Positions 42,467-50,303 are shown, counted from the stretch's first letter. The stretch is DNA of 64,000 nucleotides from Bacillus sp. CH140a_4T (GCF_008923725.1 NZ_WBPF01000002.1:27254-91253), one strand, 5' to 3'. Notes: generated by a model not told the origin, from the sequence alone. Numbers and translations are program-made.

Positions 42467-43012
42467 TTGATTAATAATCAAGTAGCACCAGGGGAGCTAG
42501 AAATTGTCCGTAGTTTCTTAAATACTTGGGAGATTCCAAATGATACACGTAAACCATTAGAACATTTAAATTGTGAAGAAGATATTAAAAATTTTATATC
42601 AAAGAATCTTAGTGGTATTAAATTTTCTGGTAAGCTAGAGGATGTGCATCAATTTCGGAAAGATGTTCGCATGTCATTAGAAACAAATAATGTTGATAAT
42701 TTAACCAAGTGGTTAACGAGTTACCCTATAAATATATCTATTTTAGATATAGATAATATTCAATATAATGCTGTTAAACAACATGACTTTTTTAGTGAAG
42801 TTTTGATTATAATTGTTAAGAGCATCTCCTTAAGTCAGTGGAAACGTCTTAAAGCATGCCCAGATTGCAAGTGGGTTTTTTATGATAATTCTCGAAATGG
42901 GAGTAAACGTTGGTGTGGGATGTATGCATCCGAACCAAAAGGGAGATCATGTGGTACTATAGCTAAAGTGCAACGACATAGAAAAAAGAATAAAGCTAGT
43001 TCAAATGTATAG
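42467..43012 (+). CDS. CGNR-type zinc-finger transcription regulator
   Basis: 181 aa starting at TTG 42467, six bases after AAGAGGTGA. The C-terminal zinc finger has Cys131, Cys134, Cys150 and Cys162 (KACPDCKWVFYDNSRNGSKRWCG...SCGTIAKVQRHRKK). The defining CGNR motif reads CGTI here. The N-terminal half corresponds to the stress-response ABATE domain that often precedes CGNR fingers. It is divergent from the ATP-grasp operon, which it probably controls from the dyad at 42368-42398. Confidence 0.88.
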   Translation: MINNQVAPGELEIVRSFLNTWEIPNDTRKPLEHLNCEEDIKNFISKNLSGIKFSGKLEDVHQFRKDVRMSLETNNVDNLTKWLTSYPINISILDIDNIQYNAVKQHDFFSEVLIIIVKSISLSQWKRLKACPDCKWVFYDNSRNGSKRWCGMYASEPKGRSCGTIAKVQRHRKKNKASSNV

Positions 43013-43044
43013 GGATATATATCTTTTACGCAGATATATAACAT

Positions 43045-43302
43045 GGTGTTTTTGCCCATCCCCTCGAAAAGGGGGAATAAGAAAAAACATTGCGAAAAAC
43101 CATTATTTATAGGGACTTTTAGTTACTCATATAATATATTTTTCACAATATATACAAATATATTGACGTGTTTCAAATATGATTAAGTTGTATTTTTGAA
43201 ATGAAAAAAGCTAGATTTTTAGCTATGTCATAAAGTGTACTTTATGACATAGTGTATAAATTTAACTAATTCCCCCATTTCGGGGATTTGGGCAAAAACA
43301 CC
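43045..43302. repeat. 34-bp imperfect inverted repeat flanking 190 bp
   Basis: Left arm 43045-43078 starts GGTGTTTTTGCCC; right arm 43269-43302 is its imperfect reverse complement. Each arm also folds alone (CCCC/GGGG). The inside is very AT-rich. No matching flanking duplication was seen. It may be a MITE-like element, a leader that folds over long range, or part of a replication or transfer region. An open frame at 43288-43494 begins inside the right arm and is not convincing; 43303-43535 otherwise holds only a short GTTCC/GGAAC hairpin (43373-43390). Confidence 0.6.
43224..43251. repeat. 28-bp palindrome inside the inverted-repeat element
   Basis: TATGTCATAAAGT (43224-43236) and ACTTTATGACATA (43239-43251) are perfect complements around a central GT. 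It is a likely dimer-binding site. Confidence 0.65.
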
Positions 43303-43535
43303 CAAGCAGTAAAAAACAAAAGGTGGAGATTTTCAGAAGCGAAGCGGAAGAAAATACGACCTGTTCCTTGCGGAACTTTTAGCTCTTTAAAGAGAGTTAT
43401 TTTATTATTACTATTTTTTGAATATTCAAAACGGAAGAATGGTATAATTGAGAGGAGAAATTGGGCGAGTAGTGTGTGTGGAGTTTTGGGTTAAAGATGG
43501 GTGAAAACGAAAATAAGTAAAAGTGAGGGAGAACA

Positions 43536-43844
43536 GTGAAAAATCATGTCATCGTGAATGGTCAAATTCTCCAAACAAATAAGAAGTGGTCACACCTTAA
43601 ACAAGGTCAGAAAAATTCGATCGCTGGATGGTTAAAAGCAGAATATCAGCAATTTATAGAAGTGCATCTTCGAAAACCAAAGCGGTATGAAGAGGAATAT
43701 ATAATAGATAGTGTGATGGAACAAATCAATAATCATAACATTTTGATTCCATATCAAGAAGTGAAAACGTATTTTATAAACAAAAAAGGAAATTGGTATC
43801 GTAAATTAGAAAGTGAATTTGAAAACAGACGAAAAGAAGATTAG
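43536..43844 (+). CDS. hypothetical plasmid protein, 102 aa
   Basis: GTG 43536 follows GTGAGGGAGAACA. The protein is basic and helical (AGWLKAEYQQFIEVHLRKPKRYEEEY, then MEQINNHNILIPYQEVKTYF). No known motif was recognised. It precedes the hfq gene by 41 bp and likely shares its transcript. Similar small basic proteins are common on large Bacillus plasmids, but I cannot name the family. Confidence 0.55.
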   Translation: MKNHVIVNGQILQTNKKWSHLKQGQKNSIAGWLKAEYQQFIEVHLRKPKRYEEEYIIDSVMEQINNHNILIPYQEVKTYFINKKGNWYRKLESEFENRRKED

Positions 43845-43885
43845 AGCGTTATAAAGAAACAATATGATGCCAGGAGGACTGTTCA

Positions 43886-44119
43886 ATGAAAACTAAAGTA
43901 CAAACTTCTCAACAGGTAAAATCTAGGGATATGCTATCTTTACAGGAACAATTGCTACAAGAGGCGTTTCAAAAGCGGCAGAATATCACATTGATTCTGT
44001 TAAAAGGATTACATGTAAAAGGAATGATAAGAGGATTTGATACTTATTCTGTTTTAATAGAATTTGAAGGAAAGCAACAGCTTGTATATAAACATGCAAT
44101 CTCCACGATTAGCTTTTAA
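43886..44119 (+). CDS. hfq: plasmid-borne Hfq-like RNA chaperone (first copy)
   Basis: 77 aa with an 18-residue N-terminal extension, then the Sm fold: LLQEAFQKRQNITLILLKGLHVKGMIRGFDTYSVLIEFEGKQQLVYKHAISTI. The Sm2 motif normally reads YKHAIS, which is present. Hfq forms hexameric rings that bind small RNAs and mRNAs. The ATG has AGGAGG eight bases upstream. It precedes an ArsR/PagR-like repressor, and a second Hfq-like gene is at 53876-54064. Plasmid Hfq proteins are known from B. anthracis pXO1. Confidence 0.9.
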   Translation: MKTKVQTSQQVKSRDMLSLQEQLLQEAFQKRQNITLILLKGLHVKGMIRGFDTYSVLIEFEGKQQLVYKHAISTISF

Positions 44120-44193
44120 AATAAAACAGTAGCATGAATCCTAATGATTTCATGCTACTAAAGAAGGAAAAAAGAAATGAGGAGGAAAAGAAG

Positions 44194-44484
44194 ATGACAA
44201 ATGTTTTCCATATGGAACCGAACGAATTTGAATGTATTTCAGAAATATTAAGGGTATTGGCACATCCTGTCCGTCTACGAATTGTACATCAATTACTAAA
44301 GAAAAAGACTTTAAATGTTTCTGAATTACAACGGTATCTCTCCATGCCACAATCGACTGTTTCGCAACATCTTAGTAAGTTAAAAATACATAAAGTCGTA
44401 GCATATGAACGAAAAGGATTAGAAGTATTTTATCGAGTGGATGATGAAAAGGTGAAACAAACACTCAAGATACTTACATGTTAA
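44194..44484 (+). CDS. ArsR-family repressor, PagR-like
   Basis: ATG 44194 follows GAGGAGGAAAAG and gives 96 aa; the frame opens earlier at 44134. The winged helix reads LRVLAHPVRLRIVHQLLKKKTLNVSELQRYLSMPQSTVSQHLSKLK, then VAYERKGLEVFYRVDDEKVKQTLKIL. The metal-binding ELCVCD motif of ArsR proper is absent, so it is unlikely to sense arsenic. It is similar by eye to PagR of B. anthracis pXO1, which represses the toxin gene pagA and controls S-layer genes. Likely a plasmid-encoded regulator of plasmid or host genes. Confidence 0.85.
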   Translation: MTNVFHMEPNEFECISEILRVLAHPVRLRIVHQLLKKKTLNVSELQRYLSMPQSTVSQHLSKLKIHKVVAYERKGLEVFYRVDDEKVKQTLKILTC

Positions 44485-44555
44485 ACACATGGATTTGTTT
44501 ATATGCCTAGTAATATGTACTTATGCAAATAATAGGTAGAGAAGGGAGCGCTTCT

Positions 44556-44849
44556 ATGAATAAAATTTCACAATATAATTATATAACAGTGAAAGAACTT
44601 ATTTTTATCCATGCCTATGTAACAGGAGAAGAAATCTCAGATCGGCAAGCATTACAGATTCTAAAACAAATACCAGGCACAATCAAACAAAGCCGTAGGT
44701 ATTGTATAAGGAAAAATGGAGAAGAGCTTTTCGAATACTATAGAAAAAAACAGCCGAAATTATTTGATAAACAAAAATTATACACGTATGAAGAGTTGAA
44801 ACATCGAGCGGAGTATTATTGTTCCTCCTATTTGATGATTCACCTCTAA
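44556..44849 (+). CDS. hypothetical protein, 97 aa
   Basis: ATG 44556 follows AAGGGAGCG; the frame from 44523 has no better signal. The sequence ISQYNYITVKELIFIHAYVTGEE is followed by basic helices (LQILKQIPGTIKQSRRYCIRKNGEELFEYYRKK). It may be a small nucleic-acid-binding protein, judging from charge. Not recognised. It follows the PagR-like gene by 71 bp. Confidence 0.5.
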   Translation: MNKISQYNYITVKELIFIHAYVTGEEISDRQALQILKQIPGTIKQSRRYCIRKNGEELFEYYRKKQPKLFDKQKLYTYEELKHRAEYYCSSYLMIHL

Positions 44850-45213
44850 TTCAGATGATTCACTCCTTGTACATTTTTGTAAATGCATAAAATAACTATT
44901 TACTTTGCGGAGAAGGTAAAAACGACCTCTCAAATTCCCTTCTAACGAAAGAAAAAGATAAGAGTATTCACCCTAGAAAAGGTAAAAACAATAAATGTAA
45001 GATAACAAAGATGTTTAAAGGAACAGAGAAAAAAATCGCCCCTAGTAGAAAGGGAGATATATCTAGGTAGGTGAGGAGAAATATATAATTTCACGTACCA
45101 AAATGATTAATAAAAATAAAACCGACCAACCTACTCCTCAAGGGTTGCTTCTTCTCTTCATTCTTCGATACAATAGACATACAGAATAACCACAAAGAAA
45201 GGTGACTCTAACC
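44850..45213. other. gene-free stretch before the second rpn gene
   Basis: About 360 bp with direct AAGGTAAAAAC-type repeats near 44915 and 44980 (AGAAGGTAAAAACGACC and AAAAGGTAAAAACAATA). No supported gene or terminator. Confidence 0.35.
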
Positions 45214-46140
45214 ATGAATCAACCTTTAGTCAATTTACGAGTCGATTTTGCTTTTAAACAATTATTCGGTGTGCAAGGACAAGAGGAATTATTAATTTCT
45301 TTTTTAAATGCAATCTTGCATGAGTCTTTAGCTACACCGATTGCATCACTGAAAATTGAAGATCCACATTTGCATAAAGAATATGAAGAAGATAAATTAT
45401 CCATACTAGATATACTTGCTACACTTGATGACGGAACAAAAGTCAACATTGAAATCCAACTAAGAAATACACAAGAGATTGTAAAGCGTTCCCTTTACTA
45501 TTGGAGTAAACTCTATACATCTCAACTTGAAAAAGGAATGTCTTATCGGTCGCTCCGAAAAACGATTGCAATTAACTTATTAGATTTTCATCTCTTTCCT
45601 GATTATGAAGATATGCATACAATTGGACAGTTTTGGAGTAAACAGCAGAAACAAGTCTTACTCGATGATTTGGAAATCCATTTTATTGAGATTCCTAAGT
45701 TGCTTCAGCAATGGAGAGAAGAAAAAATTAATCCGTGGGATAATGAATTCGCTCGTTGGTTACTGTTGTTACCAGCACATGAAGATGCGCATTTAACCCA
45801 CACGTTGGAGGACATCGCCATGAAACAAGACCCGATGTTACAAAAAGCGATCCATAAATGGGAGAACATGAGTCAGAGCAGTTCTTTCCGCCTGGCGTAT
45901 GAGGCCAGAGAAAAGGTTTTATTTGATGAGCAAGCTAAAATAGCACATGCTCATGAGGTTGGAAAAGAAGAAGGGCTTCAAGAGGGCATGGAAAAAGGTA
46001 AAGAAGTAGGCATTCAAGAAGGTAAATTAGCCGAAAGAGAACAGTTAATCCGAGGCATGCATAAAAATGGCATGGATATAGAAGATATTGCGAAGTTTAC
46101 CAATATGGATATTACGGACATACGCCATATTTTAGTATAA
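45214..46140 (+). CDS. Rpn-family PD-(D/E)XK nuclease / putative transposase (second copy)
   Basis: 308 aa from ATG 45214 after AAAGGTG. The core is intact: FAFKQLFGVQ, Asp66 in SILD, Glu80 and Gln82 in IEIQ. The C-terminal region has a longer GKEEGLQEGMEKGKEVGIQEGK repeat linker than the copy at 2130, followed by LIRGMHKNGMDIEDIAKFTNMDITDI. This tail is almost the same as that of the broken copy at 3068-3419, which implies exchange of 3' ends between these loci. Rpn enzymes nick or cut DNA and promote recombination. Confidence 0.87.
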   Translation: MNQPLVNLRVDFAFKQLFGVQGQEELLISFLNAILHESLATPIASLKIEDPHLHKEYEEDKLSILDILATLDDGTKVNIEIQLRNTQEIVKRSLYYWSKLYTSQLEKGMSYRSLRKTIAINLLDFHLFPDYEDMHTIGQFWSKQQKQVLLDDLEIHFIEIPKLLQQWREEKINPWDNEFARWLLLLPAHEDAHLTHTLEDIAMKQDPMLQKAIHKWENMSQSSSFRLAYEAREKVLFDEQAKIAHAHEVGKEEGLQEGMEKGKEVGIQEGKLAEREQLIRGMHKNGMDIEDIAKFTNMDITDIRHILV

Positions 46141-46141
46141 T

Positions 46142-46181
46142 AAAAGGTAGACATCTCCTTTATAAGAGATGTCTACCTTTT
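46142..46181 (+). terminator. terminator after the second rpn gene
   Basis: AAAAGGTAGACATCTC pairs perfectly with GAGATGTCTACCTTTT around a short loop; the minus strand carries T4 as well. Confidence 0.8.
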
Positions 46182-46234
46182 ATTGCCTTATTATTCGGAA
46201 AACTATATATATGTGTGTGTATCTGGAAGGATCG

Positions 46235-46651
46235 TTAGCGCTGCAATGTATAGTGATCCATTACTTTTATTAAAATATCTGCGATTAACTTTCCACTTTC
46301 AAAAATAATTTGATTCTTCGTATATACGTCTATATATTGTTCTAGTCCTTCACTTAACATAATTTCCAGTTCATTATTATCTAATATTTTACCAGTCAAA
46401 ATGGTAGGATGTTTACTAAACGCTCGATAAAAACTTAAATTTTCAGCCAAAGATGCCACTAAGGGCCTCAACATTTCTTCATAGTATGGAAGCATATCCG
46501 CAGCTATTTTCTCATTTAAAACAAAATCTATTCCGTTATCTTTTAAATCAAATCGATATAAGAAAATTATTTTTACCGCACCTTCTTTTACTTCTTTTAA
46601 CTCAAGCTTAATCTCCATCAACAATCTTAAAATTGCATCACCTTTGTTCAT
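46235..46651 (-). CDS. hypothetical protein, 138 aa
   Basis: ATG 46651 lies nine bases after AAAGG; a start three codons earlier is possible. The protein is helical with mixed charge (LLMEIKLELKEVKEGAVKIIFLYRFDL, then YYEEMLRPLVASLAENLSFYRAF) and ends KVMDHYTLQR. There is no membrane segment or known motif. It is transcribed toward the second rpn gene and away from the recombinase region. Confidence 0.55.
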   Translation of the reverse strand: MNKGDAILRLLMEIKLELKEVKEGAVKIIFLYRFDLKDNGIDFVLNEKIAADMLPYYEEMLRPLVASLAENLSFYRAFSKHPTILTGKILDNNELEIMLSEGLEQYIDVYTKNQIIFESGKLIADILIKVMDHYTLQR

Positions 46652-46710
46652 AGACAACATCCTTTTATAATACGCCTCTGAGTTTGTATCATTATATCAC
46701 ATATCCTTGG

Positions 46711-46741
46711 AAACCCTTAATCCAATTATTAAGGGTTTTTG
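46711..46741 (+). terminator. hairpin with T-run upstream of the recombinase sites
   Basis: AAACCCTTAAT (46711-46721) and ATTAAGGGTTT (46728-46738) with a T-run on the plus strand. There is no plus-strand gene directly upstream. Confidence 0.6.
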
Positions 46742-46790
46742 TTCGTAAATGTACATCTTTTGGAACATATTTAAAAATTATAAAGAAAAA

Positions 46791-46933
46791 TGAGTTTTAC
46801 AAAACATACAAAATGTTAAACTCATAAAAACCAGCGATATCATGCGTTTTTCTATGGTATTACTGGGTTTTTTCTCTATAAAATGAAAAGAAAAAGATTG
46901 TAAGTTTAACAAATTATGGTTATAGTTAAACTA
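46791..46933. promoter_or_regulatory. inverted-repeat cluster next to a tyrosine recombinase (candidate recombination site)
   Basis: Core-like site: TGAGTTTTACA (46791-46801) and TGTTAAACTCA (46814-46824), 11-bp arms with one mismatch and a 12-bp spacer. A second pair, AGTTTAAC and GTTAAACT, lies at 46903-46932, followed by another AAGTTTTACA. Between them is a terminator-like hairpin (46829-46872) also found at 31325. The arrangement resembles tyrosine-recombinase core and accessory sites. Confidence 0.55.
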
Positions 46934-46981
46934 AGTTTTACATATTATAGCTTACAACATAGGTTTAGGAGGTCATGTTTT

Positions 46982-47554
46982 ATGACGAAAGGGGGACGGA
47001 AACCTGGGGCAAAAGAGCCAATTCGTTCAATAGAAAAAATTGAAGAAATGAAAGATTGGCTTTTGCAAAATTCCTCATATCGAAATTACTTTTTATTTTA
47101 TTTTGGAATTAACACAGGTTTACGCATTAGTGACATTTTACGGTTGCGTGTAAAAGATGTTCGAGGGAAACATGTTATAAAAATTAAAATGGAAAAAACA
47201 GATACAACGGTAGAAGTATATTTCAATACTGTTTTACAACAAGAAATTGCGAAGTATACAAGTAATATGGCAGATTCCGATTGGTTATTTCCAAGTCGTC
47301 AAGGAGATAAGCCAATCACAAGACAAATGGCTCATACGTTTTTGCATAAAGCGGCACAGGCTTGTGGGATTGATTCAGAACATTGGGGAACTCATAGTAT
47401 GCGCAAAACGTTTGGCTATCAGTATTATAAAAAAATGAAAGATGTGTATTATTTAATGAAGTTATTTGGTCATGCGACACAAAGACAAACACTACAATAC
47501 ATCGGTGTAGAAGCTGATGAAATTCGTAAAACAATGGAGGATTTTACGCTATAA
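46982..47554 (+). CDS. tyrosine recombinase (XerC/D-like), compact
   Basis: ATG 46982 has TAGGAGG upstream and gives 190 aa; a longer frame from 46916 lacks it. Catalytic residues are present: Arg48 (TGLRISDIL), Lys72 (MEKTDTT), His138 and Arg141 (THSMRKTFG), His164 (LFGHAT) and Tyr173 (LQYIG). The N-terminal core-binding domain is very short, as in small plasmid integrases of bacilli. It could resolve plasmid dimers or integrate DNA at the inverted repeats just upstream. It heads a run of plus-strand genes through 49071. Confidence 0.93.
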   Translation: MTKGGRKPGAKEPIRSIEKIEEMKDWLLQNSSYRNYFLFYFGINTGLRISDILRLRVKDVRGKHVIKIKMEKTDTTVEVYFNTVLQQEIAKYTSNMADSDWLFPSRQGDKPITRQMAHTFLHKAAQACGIDSEHWGTHSMRKTFGYQYYKKMKDVYYLMKLFGHATQRQTLQYIGVEADEIRKTMEDFTL

Positions 47555-47574
47555 GAGCTAAAGGGGATGAAAAA

Positions 47575-48282
47575 GTGAAATTTCACAATCAAGGGGAATA
47601 TGTTTCTGATTCACAATTAAACCAATTGTTTGAGCTTATGCCAATAGAAATGAGGACATTACGAGTTGATGTTTATATTGCAAAATCAGAAGAATTTTTT
47701 ATAAGTAACCGTTTGACGCCAAAATTTGAAAAAGATGTGCGGTCAGTTTTAAAGACTGGGGCCGAAGGTGGTTTTTTTGGAAAAAGTAATAAAAAGAATA
47801 AATGGGATAGAGATACTGTTATTGTATTTGAAGATTTAATTGTAAAAAGATATGACGTGGATCAATTATATTGGACTTTTGTATTCTTGTTAATACATGA
47901 ATTGAGACATTGTGAGCAATTGAATTTCTTTAAAGAAAGATGGCCACTCTTACAAAATGATTATCAATTAAATTATATGGAGACCGCAAATACTCTAGAA
48001 GATATTCACTGGTGTGAACAGGATGCTTATACATATGCGTATCGATTTTTAGAGAATAACAAAAGTGAGATTAAGGTAATTTTTCAATTGAAAACAATGC
48101 ATGATATCTCACCGATAGATTTTGATATAGATATGATGATGATCTGGAAAGCACACAAGAAGAAACTAAATGTAGTTGCTCGCACTCTATGGTTTATTGC
48201 TGATTTGAGTTGGCCAGTAAGGCAAATGAGTAAACAACATAAACCAGATTCCTGTCAATCACATGACATAAAATCCACGTAA
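47575..48282 (+). CDS. putative HExxH zinc metalloprotein (DUF3920-like)
   Basis: 235 aa from GTG 47575 with AGGGGATG upstream. HELRH at residues 108-112 is an HExxH zinc site set in a hydrophobic helix (LYWTFVFLLIHELRHCEQLNFF). A further acidic stretch (EDIHWCEQDAYTYAYRF, residues 142-158) could give the third ligand. There is no signal peptide. It resembles DUF3920-type Bacillus proteins as I remember them; activity is not shown. It follows the recombinase gene by 20 bp and precedes the NucB-like gene. Confidence 0.65.
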   Translation: MKFHNQGEYVSDSQLNQLFELMPIEMRTLRVDVYIAKSEEFFISNRLTPKFEKDVRSVLKTGAEGGFFGKSNKKNKWDRDTVIVFEDLIVKRYDVDQLYWTFVFLLIHELRHCEQLNFFKERWPLLQNDYQLNYMETANTLEDIHWCEQDAYTYAYRFLENNKSEIKVIFQLKTMHDISPIDFDIDMMMIWKAHKKKLNVVARTLWFIADLSWPVRQMSKQHKPDSCQSHDIKST

Positions 48283-48362
48283 TACATTTTTGTGAAATTA
48301 AAGCCTTTAAAAAGATATAAGAAATATTCTAATTTAAGTAATAAAGAATAGGAGGATTATAG

Positions 48363-48614
48363 ATGAAATATGTGGAGTTTGAAGCATTAAAAGAATACGG
48401 ATTACCAACGGTTTACTTTTGCGAACATGAGATGAAACATAGTTGTTTGATTGCAATTCCATCCTGGAATTGGAGTTTCTTAATGGATTACACGGTTAAT
48501 TTTATAGATGAAAAGCCTATGTTAATGAAAGCATTGGAGAAGTATGTTTCTTATCATCTTGTGGAGAATGTTGCAGATGCATTTTATGACTATGTTTTTA
48601 GCGAATTCAATTAA
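48363..48614 (+). CDS. hypothetical protein, 83 aa
   Basis: ATG 48363 has AGGAGGATTATAG upstream, a strong signal. The protein has a hydrophobic, aromatic-rich middle (IAIPSWNWSFLMDYTVNFIDE) and ends FSEFN. No known motif. Placed 22 bp before the lipoprotein nuclease gene and likely cotranscribed. It could be an immunity or accessory protein for the nuclease, but that is only inferred from position. Confidence 0.5.
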   Translation: MKYVEFEALKEYGLPTVYFCEHEMKHSCLIAIPSWNWSFLMDYTVNFIDEKPMLMKALEKYVSYHLVENVADAFYDYVFSEFN

Positions 48615-48636
48615 GATTTTCATAAGGGGGAGCATA

Positions 48637-49071
48637 ATGAATTTTAAAGGGGCTGTAAGTAGTTTTTTAGTAATGGGATTACTATTTTCGGGATGTTCAG
48701 CAATTCAAAATCCAAATCATGCGAAACAAACAAGCGGATCACAAGATATTGCACAAGTTATAGAGTTTCCGTCCAATAATTATCCAGAAACAGCGGCACA
48801 TATTAAGGATGCAATTGCAAGCGGCAAGACAGATATTTGTACAATTGATCGGGATGGGGCTGCTGAAAGAAGAAAACAGTCTTTAGCAAATGTTCCAACG
48901 AAAAAAGGATATGATCGGGATGAATACCCTATGGCAATGTGCAAGGAGGGCGGGAAAGGTGCCGATATTAGGCACATAAAACCAGCTGATAATCGTGGCG
49001 CTGGTTCATATATAGGTAATAGAGTGGAAAAATTACCAGACGGTGCTAAAGTGAAAATTGTTATAAAATAG
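48637..49071 (+). CDS. NucB-family DNase as a lipoprotein
   Basis: 144 aa from ATG 48637 after AAGGGGGAG. The signal peptide has a lipobox ending LLFSGC, Cys20. The rest closely matches B. subtilis NucB/NucA: FPSNNYPETAAHIKDAI, ICTIDRDGAAERRKQSL, YDRDEYPMAMCKEGG (catalytic region) and PADNRGAGSYIGN. NucB is a secreted DNase that acts in sporulation and biofilm release, and NucA cuts DNA for competence. Here the enzyme would be anchored on the outer face of the membrane by lipid, processed by Lgt. Confidence 0.93.
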   Translation: MNFKGAVSSFLVMGLLFSGCSAIQNPNHAKQTSGSQDIAQVIEFPSNNYPETAAHIKDAIASGKTDICTIDRDGAAERRKQSLANVPTKKGYDRDEYPMAMCKEGGKGADIRHIKPADNRGAGSYIGNRVEKLPDGAKVKIVIK

Positions 49072-49072
49072 A

Positions 49073-49108
49073 AAATACAGATGCATTTTAAATGCATCTG
49101 TATCTTTA
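49073..49108 (+). terminator. palindromic terminator after the nuclease gene
   Basis: ATACAGATGCATTT followed directly by its complement AAATGCATCTGTAT around a central TA, then CTTT. Confidence 0.65.
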
Positions 49109-49211
49109 AAAACAGGAGTACATAACCAGGATTATAAAATTAACAGAATAGGCTGATGAACTCTAGTGGTATATTAAAATCTTAGTTTAATCAGTATACG
49201 GTGTTACGCTA

Positions 49212-49922
49212 TTATTTATGTAATCCCTTTTGTTTGAACTCTCTCCATATGTCTTCTATAAAGATGCTAGGATGATAATAGTCAGCATGACGCAATAATT
49301 CTATATACTCTCGATTTTCTTCGAAAAATTGAGATGAATAAACCTTTCTCAATGAAGCGTTCGTAGCATTTTTAAATTTCGGATCGTCAAAAATAATTTC
49401 TTTTAATTCGTTTACTTCCTTGTCAATTTTATTCTTACGTTGACTCTTAATTTCTTCTAGCATTTCTTCTGGAGTTTCTTGCACTACTTCTTCAAGGATT
49501 ACATCCACCATATCTTCATATTCAAGGAGATCGACAATTTCTTCTCTTTCTGTAACATTGAAAAATAAAAATCCTTCTTTTATATAATACATGAATACAG
49601 CCGAAGGCTTATCAAAATCAATTTTATCTATTATTTTATTATATTCATTAATTTTTTGACTTACTTGTTCCTGGATTTCCTTTTCATACTTTTGGTGGTA
49701 CTCGTCAGGAATAATATAATTTTCTTTAGGATCATAGGAGTAAGAATAAAATAATAATTTATTTTCTACATGTACATGAAAATCTAGGAATTCATCTAGA
49801 TTAGGTATTTCTATTAGAGTGTCTTTTTCTGAATTTATATGAGTTCTTCCATTAATAAGGGAAAAACCTTTTGTTTCAGCTATATTTTTTAAGTTTTCTT
49901 TAAGCCATAGTTGATATCCCAT
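49212..49922 (-). CDS. hypothetical protein, 236 aa
   Basis: A soluble acidic protein with coiled-coil potential in the middle (EEMLEEIKSQRKNKIDKEVNELKEIIF). It begins MGYQLWLKENLKNIAETKG; its ATG has AGGAGG upstream. The N-terminal half looks beta-rich (LDFHVHVENKLLFYSYSYD). It has no signal peptide or known motif. It is transcribed alone, convergent with the nuclease gene. Function unknown. Confidence 0.6.
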   Translation of the reverse strand: MGYQLWLKENLKNIAETKGFSLINGRTHINSEKDTLIEIPNLDEFLDFHVHVENKLLFYSYSYDPKENYIIPDEYHQKYEKEIQEQVSQKINEYNKIIDKIDFDKPSAVFMYYIKEGFLFFNVTEREEIVDLLEYEDMVDVILEEVVQETPEEMLEEIKSQRKNKIDKEVNELKEIIFDDPKFKNATNASLRKVYSSQFFEENREYIELLRHADYYHPSIFIEDIWREFKQKGLHK

Positions 49923-50063
49923 AGTAAATCCTCCTTGATGAAATTAAAATCTATTTCTATGATACCCCTAATAAAGTTGGATGTGAAAACTTAAATTTAA
50001 TGAATATGGGAATACATCTTGCTTTATTTGTCGAAAAAATTCGAAAGAAAATAAACAAAAACA

Positions 50064-50112
50064 CTTGATTTAAGTAACTTAAAACATTAAAATAAAAGTA
50101 ACTTAAATCAAG
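50064..50112. promoter_or_regulatory. operator-like repeats upstream of a small DNA-binding gene
   Basis: CTTGATTTAAGTAACTT (50064-50080) and AAGTAACTTAAATCAAG (50096-50112) are inverted with one mismatch, and AAGTAACTTAA is also directly repeated. It lies 12 bases upstream of the ATG of a putative RHH-type protein, overlapping its ribosome-binding site region, so autorepression is likely. Confidence 0.65.
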
Positions 50113-50124
50113 AAAGGAGCTACA

Positions 50125-50292
50125 ATGCAAAAACATGGAGGTAAAAGAGAAGGAGCTGGTCGCCCATCTCTTGGAATTACTAAAAAAGTTTCCATCACTT
50201 TACCAGAAGATGCCTGGAAACGTATTGAAGATAGCGAAAAATCCTATTCACAGTTTTTCAGGGATGTAACGCTAAAAGAATTAAAAAAGTAA
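50125..50292 (+). CDS. small ribbon-helix-helix-like protein, 55 aa
   Basis: Short gene with AAGGAGC upstream of ATG 50125. It begins MQKHGGKREGAGRPSLGITK, a GGKREGAGRP motif common in small plasmid DNA-binding proteins, followed by a strand and two helices (KVSITLPEDAWKRIEDSEKSYSQFFRDVTLKEL) that fit a ribbon-helix-helix fold. It probably binds the inverted repeat directly upstream and controls itself or plasmid functions. Confidence 0.7.
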   Translation: MQKHGGKREGAGRPSLGITKKVSITLPEDAWKRIEDSEKSYSQFFRDVTLKELKK

Positions 50293-50303
50293 AAGTGTAT
50301 AAG

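Noticed and set aside
43288-43494. 68-aa open frame starting in the right arm of the 34-bp inverted repeat
   Set aside because: It begins inside the repeat arm, has no ribosome-binding site and contains a hairpin; coding support is weak.
45214-46140. An insertion sequence around the second rpn gene
   Set aside because: No terminal inverted repeats or target duplications were seen around it, and Rpn proteins are not classical IS transposases.
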